Below, one piece after another: positions 44,981-54,195 of a DNA stretch of 60,434 nt. Source of the stretch: Armatimonadaceae bacterium (GTDB lineage: Bacteria > Armatimonadota > Armatimonadia > Armatimonadales > Armatimonadaceae). The stretch's first letter is position 1; each line of letters begins with the position of its first letter. Under the pieces are notes generated by a model. That model was not told the origin of the DNA. It saw only the letters and a list, made by a program, of their open reading frames with translations, and did not search any database. The position numbers and the translations under genes are program-made. The DNA lies in contig JAUJOK010000012.1 of NCBI GenBank assembly GCA_030447685.1, positions 57,372 to 117,805 of the forward strand. Reading direction: 5' to 3'.

Positions 44981-47800
44981 ATGGATTACCGAGAAACACT
45001 CAATCTGCCCGCCACGGACTTCCCGATGAAAGCCGACCTACCCACCAGGGAGCCGCTTTTCCAGGAACTCTGGGCGAAGCAAGAGGTCTATGACAAGACC
45101 GCCGACCGGCCCGGTCATGACCTGTTTGTCCTGCATGACGGCCCGCCGTACTCGAACGGCGACATCCACATGGGCCATGCCCTGAATAAGATACTCAAGG
45201 ACATCATCGTCAAGTACAAGGCGATGCGGGGATTCGCGGCGCCCTATGTGCCGGGATGGGACAACCACGGCCTGCCTATCGAGACGGGCGTGGTCAAGCA
45301 GTTCCGCAAAGAGGGCGTGACGCCGGACAAGGTGACGCTGCGAAAGCGGTGCCGCGAATACGCCGCCGAGTATGTGGAAAAGCAGCGGCAGCAGTTCAAG
45401 CGCCTCGGCGTGCGCGGCGACTGGGACAACCCGTACCTGACGATGAGCACGCAGTTCGAGGCGGAGATCGTGCGCGTGTTCGGGGAGCTGGTGGAAAAAG
45501 GGTTCGTCTACCGGGGGCTGCGCCCCGTCTACTGGTGCACGACCGATGAGACCGCGCTCGCCGATGCCGAGATCGAGTATCACGAAGGCAAGCGCGACCC
45601 CAGTATCTACGTTCGCTTTGCGCTGAAATCCGACCCGCACGGTGTCTTTGAAGATTTGGTAGACGACTACAACTGCTACACGATCATCTGGACGACCACG
45701 CCGTGGACGATTCCTTCCAATGTCGCCGTAGCGGTTCATCCCGCTGCGGAGTACGTTGTCGTGGGTGTTGGTGACGACTGCTGTGTGGTAGCGGAGCCGT
45801 TGGTGGCACAAAGTCCTGCATGCTATTCGCCCACCATGGATGGTGGAGCAGGGCAAAGAGATGCGGGACGTGGAAGACTGTCCCATCCTGCGCCGCATCA
45901 AAGGGCGTGACCTATCGGGTCTCGTCTTCAGGCACCCGCTTTTTGACCGAGATTCGGTTCTTGTTCATGCGGACTACGTCACAATGGAGGACGGCACGGG
46001 CGTCGTGCATACCGCGCCGGGGCACGGCAAGGAAGACTTCGCGACGGGCCAGGCGTATAACCTGCCGATCATCCAGCCGGTCACATCCGACGGGCGTTAC
46101 GACGCCTCGGCGGGCGAGTTCGAGGGGCTGAAACTGGCGGAAGGCGGCGCGCGCGTGATCGAGCGGCTTCGGGAAGAAGGCGCGCTGCTGGCCGAGCAGG
46201 AGATCGTCCCTCTACCCGCACTGCTGGCGCTGCCATAACCCGGTCATCTTCCGCGCGACCGTGCAGTGGTTCATGAATATCGACCACGACGCGCACCGGG
46301 ACCGGGCGCTGGAAGCGATTCAGAACGTCGACTGGTTCCCCGGCGAATCCATCAACCGCATCTCGGCGATGGTATCGGGTCGGCCCGACTGGTGTCTGTC
46401 GCGGCAGCGCGCGTGGGGCGTCGGCATCCCGGTGTTCTACTGCCGGGGCTGTGACGGGCCGGTGATGACCCCGGAAAGCATCGGCGCGGTGTACGACCTG
46501 ACGCTGCGCGAAGGATCGGATGTCTGGTTTGAGCGAGACGCGTCGGAGATTCTGCCGCCGGGCTTCGCCTGCCCGAACTGCGGCAGCGCGGACGCCGGAT
46601 TCACCAAAGAAACGGACGTCTTGGATGTCTGGTTCGACTCCGGCTCCACCTGCCGCGCGGTTCTGGAGCAGCGTTCCGGGAACTGCGCTACCCCGCCGAT
46701 GTCTATCTGGAAGGCTCGGACCAGCACCGGGGATGGTTCAATTCGTCACTGATGGTTGGCGTGTCCACGAAGGACACGCCCCCCTACCGGCAGGTCATCA
46801 CGAACGGCTGGACGCTGGACGAGCGCGGCAAGGCGATGCATAAGTCGGCGGGCAATGCGGTCGCGCCCGCCACGGTGGTGGATCAGTACGGCGCGGATGT
46901 GCTGCGGCTGTGGGTCGGCTCGATCAACTACTTCGAGGACGTGCGTCTGGGCGGGAATATCCTCAAGCAGGTGGTGGAATCGTACCGGCGCATCCGTAAT
47001 ACCCTGCGCTATCTGCTGGGCGCGCTTTCGGATTTTACGCCGGGCCGCGATTCGGTCAGCCCGGAGGATCTGACGGAGCTGGACCGGTGGGCGCTGCATA
47101 CGCTGCAAACCCTTGTTTCTGATGTAACGCGCGGTTACGAGACCTACGAGTTTCACCGGGCGACACGGGCGATTCTGGACTTCTGCACAACCGACATGAG
47201 CGCCTTCTATCTGGATGTGCTGAAGGACCGGCTGTACGCCTCCGCCCCGAACGACCCCGCCCGCCGTTCGGCGCAGACCGCACTGTACGAGATCGCATCG
47301 GTTCTGGCGCGGATGCTGTCGCCGATTCTGTCGCACACGGCGGAGGAGGTGTGGCAGATGCTGCCCGGCGCGACCGACATCGCTCCCAGTGTCGAGCTTG
47401 CCGTCTTCCCGGAACCGGACACGCTTTACCAGAATGGTGCGCTGGCCGAGCGGTGGCGCGTGCTGCTGGCGCTGCGCGATGAGGTAAACAGGGCGTTAGA
47501 GAACGCGCGCCAAACGGGAACAGTGAAGAAGTCCCTGGAGGCGAAAGTGACGCTGACCGGCGGGCAGGACGTTCTGGCAGGCTTTTCCGGCGAGGACCTG
47601 GCGATGCTGTTTCTGGTGTCGCAGGTCGAGCGGCGGGATGCCGACGGCGGCTCATCGTCGCTGCTGATCGGGCCTGCCGACGGCGCGCGAAGTGCGCCCG
47701 CTGCTGGCTGATCAAGCGTGACCTGGGCGTGGACCCGGCGCACCCCGAAATCTGTGGTCGGTGCGCGAAAGCCGTAGCGCAGATCACCTCCGGGGTGTGA
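44981..47800 (+). CDS. ileS: Isoleucyl-tRNA synthetase, interrupted by about four frameshifts
   Basis: Start [20 protein letters not shown]; catalytic motifs [20 protein letters not shown] (HIGH variant HMGH) and [20 protein letters not shown]. Frame breaks occur near 45,805, 46,235, 46,700 and 47,690. Between them the chain continues with [20 protein letters not shown] (editing domain), [60 protein letters not shown] (KMSKS region) and a final zinc site [13 protein letters not shown]...ICGRCAKAV ending at 47800. Total of ~935 residues is normal. Because the enzyme is essential and every motif is intact, the breaks are most likely sequence errors, unless another ileS exists. Confidence 0.9.
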
Positions 47801-48018
47801 ATACCCCGGACTGCCGGGCCTGCGGCCAACCGTCCTTCGGACGTGTGTTACATGGCAGGCTCCGGATTTTCTTGTCCGCGAGGACAATTGGCACGGGCGC
47901 GCAGCGCCAATACATTGCCCCTGTGGGGCGGCCCCCGAGCCAGGGGTGTTTATACTCCTGGGTCAACGGAAACCACGGGGACGACAAAACCGTACAATGA
48001 GATAGGCGAGCGAACACA
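47801..48018. other. Intergenic region downstream of ileS with paired-hairpin repeat, copy B
   Basis: No gene is seen here. It contains cgtccttcggacg (about 47,831-47,843) and gtccgcgaggac followed by aattggc (about 47,874-47,892), matching in reverse orientation the pair at 4126-4185. A possible -10 TACAAT lies near 47,993, just before the DksA/TraR-like gene; no good -35 was found. Confidence 0.4.
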
Positions 48019-48424
48019 ATGGCAACCGAAGAAACGACAACGCCGCGAACAGACTTGGATTTCGAGTATTTTCGCGGGCGGCTGATGGAAGAAAAGGCGC
48101 TGGCGGAGCAGACTCTCCACGGGACTGAGGTAAAGGGCGGCGATGATCGCTCCGGGAATCCTCGAAACCGGTGAACTGAACGATTTCGACCCGAACCACC
48201 CCGCCGATGCGGCGACGGAAACGTTTCTGCATGAGCAGGACCTGGCGCTCGGACAAAACGCGAAAGACATTCTGGGCCGTATCGAGCGCGCGCTGCAAAA
48301 GCTGGACGAAGGCACGTACGGCATCTGTGACAGAACGCACAAGCCGATTCCGGTCGAGCGTTTGGAGGCGATTCCGTATGCGACGCTGACCGTGGAGGCG
48401 CAGGCCCTTCAGGAGATTACCTAA
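48019..48424 (+). CDS. DksA/TraR-type protein with degenerate zinc finger, one frameshift
   Basis: The N-terminal part MATEETTTPRTDLDFEYFRG RLMEEKALAEQTL starts at 48019. A single-base break between 48,130 and 48,165 shifts to ILETGELNDFDPNHPADAAT, ETFLHEQDLALGQNAKDILG and RIERALQKLDEGTYGICDRT. The order coiled coil, LDxGTYGIC, then KPIPVERLEAIPYATL is that of YteA/DksA-like proteins. The usual C-x2-C...C-x2-C zinc finger keeps only one Cys (GICDRTHKPIP), with a His in place of the second. Between ileS and lspA; about 135 residues when corrected. Possibly an RNA-polymerase-binding regulator; the zinc-free state is inference. Confidence 0.7.
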
Positions 48425-48428
48425 ACGC

Positions 48429-48944
48429 ATGGGGCAATGGGTTTTTTATGCCCTGGCGCTGCTGATCCTGGCGCTGGATCAGGCGACGAAGGCGTGGCTG
48501 CGGGCAAAAATCCCCTTCGGTGACAGCGTACCGCTTTTCCCCGGCGTATTTCACATTACGCACACGCGCAACACCGGGGCGGCTTTTTCGCTGTTTCAGG
48601 GCGCTACCTATCTGCTGGCGCTGGCTGCGCTGGCCGTTATCGTAGTGATTGTTCGAGCGCAGCGGCAGGCCGGGCCGCGCCTGCCGCTATCACTCGCGCT
48701 CGCGCTTGCCCTGCCGCTCGGCGGCGCACTGGGGAACCTGGTGGATCGGCTGCGCCTGGGGTATGTCACCGATCTGTTCGACTTTACGCTTATCAACTTT
48801 CCGGTCTTCAATGTCGCCGACTCGGCCATCACCATCGGCATCGTCATTCTCATCTGGCGCACGATTTTCGTCAAGGAAACTGACGGTCAGATTATCGCTG
48901 CCGCCACGGAAACCCAATCGACGGGGGACGCGCCCGCCGCCTGA
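48429..48944 (+). CDS. lspA: Prolipoprotein signal peptidase (signal peptidase II)
   Basis: 171 residues with four membrane helices. VFYALALLILALDQATKAWL is helix 1; HTRNTGAAFSLFQGATYLLA has the conserved N-x-G-A-A-F. Catalytic aspartates lie in GALGNLVDRLRLGYVTDLFD (GNxxDR) and FPVFNVADSAITIGIVILIW (FNxADS). It cleaves the signal peptide of lipoproteins after Lgt modification. It starts 4 nt after the DksA-like stop, and lgt follows 26 nt later, so the lipoprotein maturation steps sit together. Confidence 0.95.
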   Translation: MGQWVFYALALLILALDQATKAWLRAKIPFGDSVPLFPGVFHITHTRNTGAAFSLFQGATYLLALAALAVIVVIVRAQRQAGPRLPLSLALALALPLGGALGNLVDRLRLGYVTDLFDFTLINFPVFNVADSAITIGIVILIWRTIFVKETDGQIIAAATETQSTGDAPAA

Positions 48945-48970
48945 GGCGGCGGGCGCGGAGGAGCATCTAC

Positions 48971-49786
48971 TTGTGGCCTGAACTTTTTAAAATCGGCCCC
49001 CTGACCGTTCATTCCTGGGGCGTGTTTCTGATGCTGGGCTTCCTTCTGGCCGCCTGGCGAGCCGCCCGCAATGCGCCGCGCTACAATATTGCCGGAGAGC
49101 ATATGTGGGATGTGTCGCTGTGGGGTCTTCTGGGGGGCGTTATCGGCGCGCGCCTGGCCTATGTCCTGATCACGCCGGACGAGTTCCGCGCTTCTCCGCT
49201 GGCCGCTTTGCAGATATGGCAGGGCGGTATGACATTTTACGGGGGATTGGTCGGCGGTATTCTGGCGGGTGCGCTGGTCTGCCGTCTGCGCCGAATAAAC
49301 GTCCTCGACGCCGCTGACCTGGCTGCACTGTCCTTTCCCCTGGGCTATGCGCTGGGGCGGGTGGGCTGCTTTTTCAATGGCTGCTGCTACGGCGGGGTGT
49401 GCGACCTGCCGTGGGCGACGCAGTTTCACAACCCGGCAACGGGCGGGCTGACGGCCCCTTCCCACCCGGCGCAGTTGTATTCGGCCCTGGCCGCCATCGC
49501 CATGTATGTCCTGCTCGTTTTCCTGGAGCCGCGCCGCCGCTTCCGGGGGCAGTTGATGCTCGCTTTCCTTTTCCTGTATGGTGTGTATCGCTTCTGTATT
49601 GAATTCGTGCGCGAAGGAGTCACTGCCGATACGACACCGCTGCTGGGCCTGACGGAGGGGCAGATCGCCAGCCTTCTGCTCAGTCTGGCCGCCGTCGCCG
49701 CCTGGGTGATCGCCGCGCGCCGTGCGCGCCGGTCGGGCAGCGGCTCCGTAACACCCACGGCGACGCCTTCCGCCGCCGCTCATTGA
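48971..49786 (+). CDS. lgt: Prolipoprotein diacylglyceryl transferase
   Basis: 271 residues from a TTG start at 48971, with GGAGGAG about 10 nt upstream; no ATG fits. It is a seven-helix membrane enzyme. MWDVSLWGLLGGVIGARLAY holds the conserved GGxxGAR; YGGLVGGILAGALVCRLRRI and PLGYALGRVGCFFNGCCYGG (the GRxGCFxNGCCxG Lgt signature) follow. It transfers diacylglycerol from phospholipid to the lipobox Cys. Ala/Thr-rich C-terminal tail. The stop overlaps a possible TTG start of the downstream pseudouridine synthase. Confidence 0.95.
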   Translation: MWPELFKIGPLTVHSWGVFLMLGFLLAAWRAARNAPRYNIAGEHMWDVSLWGLLGGVIGARLAYVLITPDEFRASPLAALQIWQGGMTFYGGLVGGILAGALVCRLRRINVLDAADLAALSFPLGYALGRVGCFFNGCCYGGVCDLPWATQFHNPATGGLTAPSHPAQLYSALAAIAMYVLLVFLEPRRRFRGQLMLAFLFLYGVYRFCIEFVREGVTADTTPLLGLTEGQIASLLLSLAAVAAWVIAARRARRSGSGSVTPTATPSAAAH

Positions 49787-49788
49787 AT

Positions 49789-50808
49789 ATGCCGGATCAG
49801 CAGGTTTTTATTGTCAGTGATACGGACGAGGGTCTTCGCCTGGATGTGTTCCTGAGCGAAAAGATGCGTGACCTGTCGCGCTCGCAGCTTCAGCGCCTGA
49901 TCGGTACGCACGCCATCGGGGTTAACGGCGAACCGGCCAAGCCATCACAGCGAACCGTAGCAGGCGATCTGGTGGTGGTTGAGACACCCGCGCCGAAGGT
50001 ATCGAGCATCGCGCCCGAAACTATCGCCCTGGATATCGTCCATGAAGACTCCGACCTTCTGGTCATCAACAAGCCCAAAGGCATGGTCGTTCATCCTGCG
50101 CCGGGCGCATCAAGCGGTACACTGGTCAATGCGCTGCTTGCCCATTGTCAGGACCTGTCCGGCATCGGCGGCGTGGAGCGGCCCGGCATTGTCCACCGGC
50201 TGGACAAGGATACGTCCGGCCTGTTAGTGGTCGCTAAAAACGACGTGGCGCACGGCTCGCTTCAGCGTCAAATTCAGCAGAAGACGGCGGTACGTAAGTA
50301 TCTGGCGCTGGTGTGGGGACGTCCGCCGTTCCAGCACGCCGTTGTGGATGTCCCTATCGGGCGTCATCCCACCGACCGCAAGCGTATGGCGGTCATCGAG
50401 CCGGACGCGCGTTTCGGCCATGCGCGGCTCACCAGCCGCGCCGCCGTTACGGAACTGCGCGTTCTGGAAACGTATGGTCCCTTTTCTTTGCTGGAAGCCG
50501 TCTTACAAACGGGCCGCACCCACCAGATACGGGTCCACTGCGCGTTTGCCGGTTATCCTATCGTCGGCGATCCGACCTACGGGGGACTGCGGAGAGTGGG
50601 GGCGGACCTGCTGCGCGGACCTGTCCAGGCGGAGCTGAACGAGCGAATCACCCATCTGAACGGGCAGGCGCTTCATGCTTTTTTCCTGAGCTTCGACCAC
50701 CCGACTACCGGCGAGCGCGTGGCGTTCGAAGCCGAACCGCCCGCCGAGATGCAGGAACTGGTGGGGCTGCTGCGCGCCCTGAGCGGCAGCACCGGGGAAG
50801 ACGGGTGA
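49789..50808 (+). CDS. rluD: RluA-family 23S rRNA pseudouridine synthase (RluD-like)
   Basis: 339 residues from ATG 49789; a TTG at 49783 overlapping the lgt stop is an alternative. An N-terminal S4 RNA-binding domain (GLRLDVFLSEKMRDLSRSQL, QRLIGTHAIGVNGEPAK) precedes the catalytic domain with GGVERPGIVHRLDKDTSGLL, where the Asp in HRLDKDTSG is catalytic. TGRTHQIRVHCAFAGYPIVG DPTYG is the second signature. It makes pseudouridines in 23S rRNA. The exact site (RluD versus other RluA members) is inferred from the S4 domain and overall similarity. Confidence 0.9.
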   Translation: MPDQQVFIVSDTDEGLRLDVFLSEKMRDLSRSQLQRLIGTHAIGVNGEPAKPSQRTVAGDLVVVETPAPKVSSIAPETIALDIVHEDSDLLVINKPKGMVVHPAPGASSGTLVNALLAHCQDLSGIGGVERPGIVHRLDKDTSGLLVVAKNDVAHGSLQRQIQQKTAVRKYLALVWGRPPFQHAVVDVPIGRHPTDRKRMAVIEPDARFGHARLTSRAAVTELRVLETYGPFSLLEAVLQTGRTHQIRVHCAFAGYPIVGDPTYGGLRRVGADLLRGPVQAELNERITHLNGQALHAFFLSFDHPTTGERVAFEAEPPAEMQELVGLLRALSGSTGEDG

Positions 50809-51038
50809 GCAGCGGACCGCCGCCGGTGCCGGTAGCCGTCGGTGACACGGCCCGCCTGCGTAAGCCCCACCCCTGCGGCGGCCATGACTGGCAGGTGACA
50901 CGTATCGGCGCGGACATCGGTTTGCGCTGCCTGACCTGCGGCCACCGCGTTTTGCTGACGCGCGAAACCTTCGAGCGCCGCGTGCAGCGCATCCTTCCCC
51001 CTGCCCCGACCACGGAGGAACCATCCCCGAATGCGTAA
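50805..51038 (+). CDS. DUF951 small zinc-ribbon-like protein
   Basis: 77 residues from a GTG start whose codon overlaps the rluD stop (GTGA), so it is translationally coupled. VAVGDTARLRKPHPCGGHDW then QVTRIGADIGLRCLTCGHRV and LLTRETFERRV match DUF951: KPHPCG, GADI, CxxCG and R...FExRV. The three cysteines (CG, CLTC) may bind zinc. DUF951 genes lie next to RluD or YchF-type genes in many bacteria. Role unknown, probably RNA-related. Its last codons overlap the next gene by 8 nt. Confidence 0.82.
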   Translation: MSSGPPPVPVAVGDTARLRKPHPCGGHDWQVTRIGADIGLRCLTCGHRVLLTRETFERRVQRILPPAPTTEEPSPNA

Positions 51039-52104
51039 TATCCGGCTTGTTCTTGGCCTGCTTCTGCTTCTTCCCGCGCTGTGCCGGGCGGAAACCGGGG
51101 CGACCGTTTTTCTGGACGCGACGGCTGCCCCCGGCGCGGCGTCGTCGCCCCAAAATATTCCGAGGGATACCGATGCCGCCTGGGCGCGCTGGGCACGGCT
51201 GGACAAAGGCCGTGCTCTTACCGCCACTACGGCTTCACGGGGCCTGTCGGTACGCGCGAGCCGATTTCCTGGCGGCATCGGCATCGCTATTGCGAACAAT
51301 AGTGGCACGGATGCTGCCCGCCTGCGCTTCACCGTGCGCCTGCCGCGCGGATTGTGGCGCATGGACGCCGCCCTGCTTTCGCCGTCGGCGGCGCTGCCGC
51401 CACTTGCCGTTCGGACGTGGCGCATGGAAAGCGCGCTCCTGCCTGCTGCCGGTCCCGCCGTGAAAACCGTTTCCGTCCGCTCCGGCCAGACTCTCTTCGT
51501 CCGCGTGACGGAAACTCTCGTAACGGCGCGGGCCGCGCTCGGCGAAGCCCTGGAAGCGGGCAGGGCGTCGGGAAGCGCAATGAGTGGGCGTGTCGCGCGG
51601 GCGCTCGCACCGGTCGAACAGTCACTGGACGGCCTACCCCCGCTCGTCGCCAAAGGGAACCGGGCGGGCATTACAAAAAAAGTGCATCGCGCCCTGTTAT
51701 CGGCGGCGCAGGCACAGGCGCAGTGGAAGAACGAGCGGGGGGGAACGCTTGTCTCCGGCGACGAAGCCTTCGACAGCCTGATGACGGCGCTTTCCGAGAT
51801 AAGCTGCGCGGCCTGCAATCTGGTGCCGGACCAGACCGAAGTCGTTGGCGCGGGGGGCGCGCGCTCGCTTCGCATCTCGGTGACGAACGCCGGGTCGCGT
51901 ACCGTGCCCCTGCTGTCGCTGGGCATAAGCGAAGAAGGCTTCGCAGCCACCACGGAACCAGGCGATGTCACCGTTTTTCGTCAGATAGCTCCCGGCAGCA
52001 AAGTCGCCGCCACCTTTGCCGTCACCGGCCCGGCGGTACATGGCATGGTGCAGTTCATTCAGGGGATGGGCGCGGCGGTCGTTCCCGTTCTCCCCGGCCC
52101 GTAA
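51031..52104 (+). CDS. Secreted protein of unknown function
   Basis: 357 residues. A signal peptide (MRNIRLVLGLLLLLPALCRA) precedes an Ala/Arg-rich protein. A helical stretch (~160-235, including FVRVTETLVTARAALGEALE) suggests coiled-coil or helical-hairpin packing. The C-terminal part (SLRISVTNAGSRTVPLLSLG) reads like a CARDB/NEW1-type beta-sandwich. A Cys pair (EISCAACNLVP) may form a disulfide. The start overlaps DUF951 by 8 nt, and the 3' end overlaps the convergent solute-binding gene by 50 nt. No known family was recognised. Confidence 0.6.
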   Translation: MRNIRLVLGLLLLLPALCRAETGATVFLDATAAPGAASSPQNIPRDTDAAWARWARLDKGRALTATTASRGLSVRASRFPGGIGIAIANNSGTDAARLRFTVRLPRGLWRMDAALLSPSAALPPLAVRTWRMESALLPAAGPAVKTVSVRSGQTLFVRVTETLVTARAALGEALEAGRASGSAMSGRVARALAPVEQSLDGLPPLVAKGNRAGITKKVHRALLSAAQAQAQWKNERGGTLVSGDEAFDSLMTALSEISCAACNLVPDQTEVVGAGGARSLRISVTNAGSRTVPLLSLGISEEGFAATTEPGDVTVFRQIAPGSKVAATFAVTGPAVHGMVQFIQGMGAAVVPVLPGP

Positions 52105-53360
52105 CCGGGTCTTGCGTGGAGGAAGCACTCGGCGCGGCGGCGGCAGATGCGGCTCCCCCTTCGATTTCGGCAGCGGCACGGGCGAGCGCATCCCCGACCG
52201 GAAGCGTTCCTTCCAGGGCGGAACGTACATAACGCTCCAAAATTTCCCGATGTTTGACGCGCGCGAGCGGCCCGCCGGGAACGGTGATGCGGGCGGCGAG
52301 GCGTGCCAGACGAGAGTTTTCGGCGGACGTAGAACCGAGACTGCGTCCGCCCAGCCATCCGCGCGCCACCACGGGATCGGTGACGAACCGGGCGAAACGT
52401 TCCGCAACCATCGTATTCGAGGCGGACGCGGTGACTGCCACACCGTACACTTCGCCGGTGACGACAAAAGGACGCGCGGCGGCATCATACATCGTGAGAG
52501 CCACGGGCAGGGGCGCAACGTTTGCCGGGTCACTCACGGTGCCGTCCACGAAGGTAAGCGCGAAGACTTGGCCGGACGGGGAAAGCAGATTTCGGTCGTG
52601 CAGCGTCTTCAGGTATTCCACTCCCTGCACCACGGGACGGGAGGCGAGGGCAAGGGGGAGCCGTCCTCCGAAACCAGCTCACCCCCGAACGCGGCAGCGA
52701 ATAGAGCCACATCGGCGGCGAGATCGGCATCAGCGATGACTCCCGGAGGGGAGCTGCTGATTTCCCGGCGGCAGGGAGGGAGGAATTGATGGGCGGGGCT
52801 GCTGTGGGACGCACGGCTTCCTGCCACTGCGCGCGCAGACCTTCCAGGGTCGGGGCGGGCCGATCATCCAGTCCCGCGCGCCGCAGCCGCTCCGGGTCGT
52901 AGGCGAGCACGCGCAGGCGCGCAGTAAGCGGAAGCGCGTAGGTTTCGCCGCCGAGCGTCAGCGCCCTGCGGGCCGCCGCAGGGATTCGGGCATCGGGCGA
53001 ATCACCGGAAAGCGCGGCTATCTGTTTCGCGTCTACGGCGTCCCCCAGCGTCGTGGAGGAGACGATAATCACATCCGCCGCGCCGGTTCCCCTCGACGCT
53101 ATCTCGGTGCGAACGCCGGATGCCGTTTCCCAGGCTCGCGCCAGCGCCGCTGCCTGCGCCTCATCGATTCCCGGCAGGCCCGCCAGATTCACCCGCAGCG
53201 TGGGCTTCGCCGCCGCCGCTCCAAGGCCGCCCCTTCTTGCCCCGCTCCCGGAAGAGGCGGCGTCCCCGTCACGCCCCGCAAAGCGCTCGGAGCAGCCGCA
53301 GAGACAGAGAAGAAGGCAGAAGAGAAAGAAAACCCCGCCGTAACGAGGCACCGGATTCAT
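52055..53360 (-). CDS. Extracellular solute-binding lipoprotein (family 1-like), frame-broken
   Basis: Start ATG at 53360 overlaps the proC stop (ATGA). The lipoprotein signal FFLFCLLLCLCGCSERF has Cys as the acylation site. KPTLRVNLAGLPGIDEAQAA, TGAADVIIVSSTTLGDAVDA and YALPLTARLRVLAYDPERLR match the first lobe of ABC sugar-binding proteins. Around 52,620-52,740 the frame changes twice; GVIADADLAADVALFAAAFG and VVQGVEYLKTLHDRNLLSPS carry on into the second lobe, with NTMVAERFARFVTDPVVARG near the end. No permease or ATPase gene is adjacent. The ligand is unknown. Confidence 0.7.
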
Positions 53361-54175
53361 TTGCCCATATCCCGCGCGCGCTCGGCGGCGGCGCGCACGG
53401 CGTTTATCAGCGTGCCGCGCAGCCCGGCCTCTTCCAGCACCGCCAGCCCGGCAATGGTGGTTCCGCCCGGCGTGGTCACGGCGTCCTTCAGCACCGCCGT
53501 ATGCTCGCCCGTTTCCAGCACCATCGCCGCCGCTCCCAGCGCCGTCTGCGCCGCCAGAGTTCGCGCCACATCGCGCGGCAGCCCCGCCCGGACACCCCCG
53601 TCCGCCAGCGCCTCGATAATCAGATAGATATAGGCGGGGCCGGAGCCGGAAAGACCGGTGACGGAATCCATCAAACGCTCCTCCACCTCAACGGCGCGCC
53701 CTACCGCCTCGAACAGCGTCCGGGCTGTGGCAGCGTGGGTGTCGTCGGCATGCGTTCCCCGGCAAAAGGCGGTCGCCCCCGCGCCGACCAGCGCCGGGGT
53801 GTTGGGCATAGTGCGGATGACCGGGGTGCCGGGAGAAACCGCCTCCTCCAGCGTTGTCAGAACGATACCGGCGGCAACGGAAAGGACGAGGCAAGAGGAT
53901 GGAAGGACGGACTTGACGGCAGCAAGGCTTTCCAGAACGACATGGGGCTTGACACTGACCAGCAGAAGGTCGGCGTTTTCGGCGGCTTCGGCGGCAGTTC
54001 CGGCTGCCGTGGCTCCGGTTTCCACCGCAAGGGTTTCCGCAGCGGCGTGGTGGGTATCGAACAGACAGATGCTGCGTGCCGGGAGTACACCCGCGGCGAT
54101 CCAGCCGCGCACCAGCGCGCCGCCCATCTTTCCCGCACCCAGAACGGCCAGCTTTTGCTGCGCTAACGTCTCCAT
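53357..54175 (-). CDS. proC: Pyrroline-5-carboxylate reductase
   Basis: 272 residues, full length. KLAVLGAGKMGGALVRGWIA is the NADPH-binding start; LLVSVKPHVVLESLAAVKSV follows; VIRTMPNTPALVGAGATAFC contains the R-MPN-P motif; DSVTGLSGSGPAYIYLIIEA and VMLETGEHTAVLKDAVTTPG GTT make up the dimer/substrate-binding region. It performs the last step of proline synthesis. It is 20 nt downstream of the TIM-barrel isomerase gene and translationally coupled to the solute-binding lipoprotein. Confidence 0.94.
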   Translation of the reverse strand: METLAQQKLAVLGAGKMGGALVRGWIAAGVLPARSICLFDTHHAAAETLAVETGATAAGTAAEAAENADLLLVSVKPHVVLESLAAVKSVLPSSCLVLSVAAGIVLTTLEEAVSPGTPVIRTMPNTPALVGAGATAFCRGTHADDTHAATARTLFEAVGRAVEVEERLMDSVTGLSGSGPAYIYLIIEALADGGVRAGLPRDVARTLAAQTALGAAAMVLETGEHTAVLKDAVTTPGGTTIAGLAVLEEAGLRGTLINAVRAAAERARDMGK

Positions 54176-54195
54176 CGAATGCCCCCGGCGGATGG

